From Lachnospiraceae bacterium (GTDB lineage: Bacteria > Bacillota_A > Clostridia > Lachnospirales > Lachnospiraceae): a stretch of DNA of 5,633 bases. A model generated the notes under the pieces. It saw nothing but the letters and a program-made list of their open reading frames with translations. It made no database searches and was not told the DNA's origin. Of the stretch, positions 4,784 through 5,633 are shown piece after piece. A program made the translations under genes and the position numbers. The stretch lies in NCBI GenBank assembly GCA_017958935.1, contig JAGDBR010000397.1, positions 1-5,633 on the forward strand, in the 5' to 3' direction. How positions within the stretch are numbered: the first letter of the stretch is position 1; every line of letters begins with the position of its first letter.

Positions 4784-5633
4784 ATGTACATTCAGTCCGT
4801 TGACCTGGACAATTTCAGAAACTACGGGAGGCTCCATCTGGAACTGGACGGCGGCGTCCACGTGTTCTACGGGGACAACGGACAGGGGAAGTCGAACCTT
4901 CTCGAAGCCGTCTATCTCGCCGCGGTGAACAAATCGTTCCGCGGCTCGAAGGACAAAGAAATGATCCGGTTCGGCGCGAAGGAAGCGCACGTCAAGATCG
5001 TGCTCTCGCGAAAAGACGTCAGCCACCGGATCGACCTTCATTTAAAGGAGACCGGCAACAAGGGCATCGCCGTCGATTCCGTTCCGATCCGGAAGACGCG
5101 GGATTTTCTCGGCATGCTGAAATGCGTGATGTTCTCGCCGGAAGACCTGCAGATCGTCAAGAACGGGCCTGCGGAGCGCAGAAGATTTCTGGACACGGAG
5201 CTCTGCGTGCTGGACCCGATCTATTTCGACGCGCTTTCGACGTACAGAAAAGTCCTGGACCAGCGGAACCAGCTTTTGAAGGACATCTATACGGAGCCGT
5301 CGCTTCAGGACACGCTGGAAGCCTGGGACGCGCAGCTGGTGCGTTACGGGACGATGATCATCGAACAGCGGCGGACGTTTCTGAAGGATCTGGATCCGCT
5401 CGTCAGGGATTTCCATGAAAAGCTGTCCGGCGGAAAAGAGTCCTTAAGCCTGATCTACGAGCCGAACGTGACGGCGGAGAATTTCGCAGAAACGCTTGAA
5501 AAGAACCGGAACAAGGATATATACGCGAAAGCGACGGGTACCGGCCCGCACCGCGACGATTTCGAATTTCGGATCACTTCTCGGGAGGAAGAACGCCCGC
5601 TCGACTGCCGCGTTTACGGCTCCCAGGGACAGC
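4784..5633 (+). CDS. recF: DNA replication and repair protein RecF (3' end cut by window)
   Basis: RecF is an SMC-like ATPase that binds gapped DNA and, with RecO and RecR, helps load RecA at stalled forks. The frame is open from the ATG at 4784 to the window edge, giving 283 residues of a family usually about 360-370 long, so roughly 80 are missing. Seen are the N-terminal LDNFRNY (8-14), Walker A GDNGQGKS (30-37), the VMFSPEDLQIVKNGPAERRRF block (115-135), GPHRDD (254-259) and YGSQGQ (278-283), the start of the family's conserved block before the ABC signature. Walker B lies beyond the edge. The start is 2 bases after the yaaA stop, and no AGGAGG-like site precedes it, so translation probably depends on coupling to yaaA. 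No frameshift is visible. Confidence 0.96.
   Translation, partial: MYIQSVDLDNFRNYGRLHLELDGGVHVFYGDNGQGKSNLLEAVYLAAVNKSFRGSKDKEMIRFGAKEAHVKIVLSRKDVSHRIDLHLKETGNKGIAVDSVPIRKTRDFLGMLKCVMFSPEDLQIVKNGPAERRRFLDTELCVLDPIYFDALSTYRKVLDQRNQLLKDIYTEPSLQDTLEAWDAQLVRYGTMIIEQRRTFLKDLDPLVRDFHEKLSGGKESLSLIYEPNVTAENFAETLEKNRNKDIYAKATGTGPHRDDFEFRITSREEERPLDCRVYGSQGQ

Noticed and set aside
1..5633. CRISPR array, tRNA or rRNA genes, insertion sequences
   Set aside because: No regular repeat-spacer pattern, no tRNA-like cloverleaf segments, no rRNA-like stretches and no transposase-like frame or terminal repeats were seen.

Overview
The window reads as the chromosomal replication-origin region of a member of the Bacillota, most likely a Lachnospiraceae-like Clostridia with fairly GC-rich genes. 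The evidence is the gene order dnaA, dnaN, yaaA (S4-domain protein), recF on the + strand, strong AGGAGG-type ribosome binding sites, and DnaA and beta-clamp sequences that resemble Lachnospiraceae proteins as I remember them. The family-level placement is inference; the origin assignment is secure.

Layout. Positions 1-39 form a strong hairpin that ends the leftmost gene. Positions 52-1251 (- strand) encode a 399-residue protein related to L-fucose isomerase. It is transcribed away from dnaA and occupies the place where rpmH-rnpA is usually found. Positions 1252-1799 are a non-coding, AT-richer stretch. It holds two groups of degenerate DnaA boxes, a promoter for the leftward gene and two candidate promoters for dnaA. 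dnaA runs 1800-3170. The 298-base gap 3171-3468 carries further DnaA boxes and, directly before the dnaN ribosome binding site, a GC cluster plus a CTA/CTG triplet run that looks like a DnaA-trio unwinding element. dnaN (3469-4575), yaaA (4578-4781) and recF (4784 to the window edge, 3' end missing) follow with 2-base gaps, as one operon.

Working together: DnaA would bind the boxes on both sides of its own gene, and through the upstream boxes probably represses its own promoter. It would open the DNA at the trio element next to dnaN. The beta clamp then tethers the polymerase, and RecF acts at gaps and stalled forks. This two-part arrangement matches the known Bacillus subtilis origin (upstream incA/B-like, downstream incC-like).

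No new multi-gene system is visible. The points worth a second look are the origin details: an 11-base-spaced array of TCAACA-type boxes, no perfect TTATCCACA box anywhere in the window, the compact trio element, and the sugar-isomerase-like neighbour. Several gene starts are assigned downstream of the longest open frame because the ribosome binding sites demand it.
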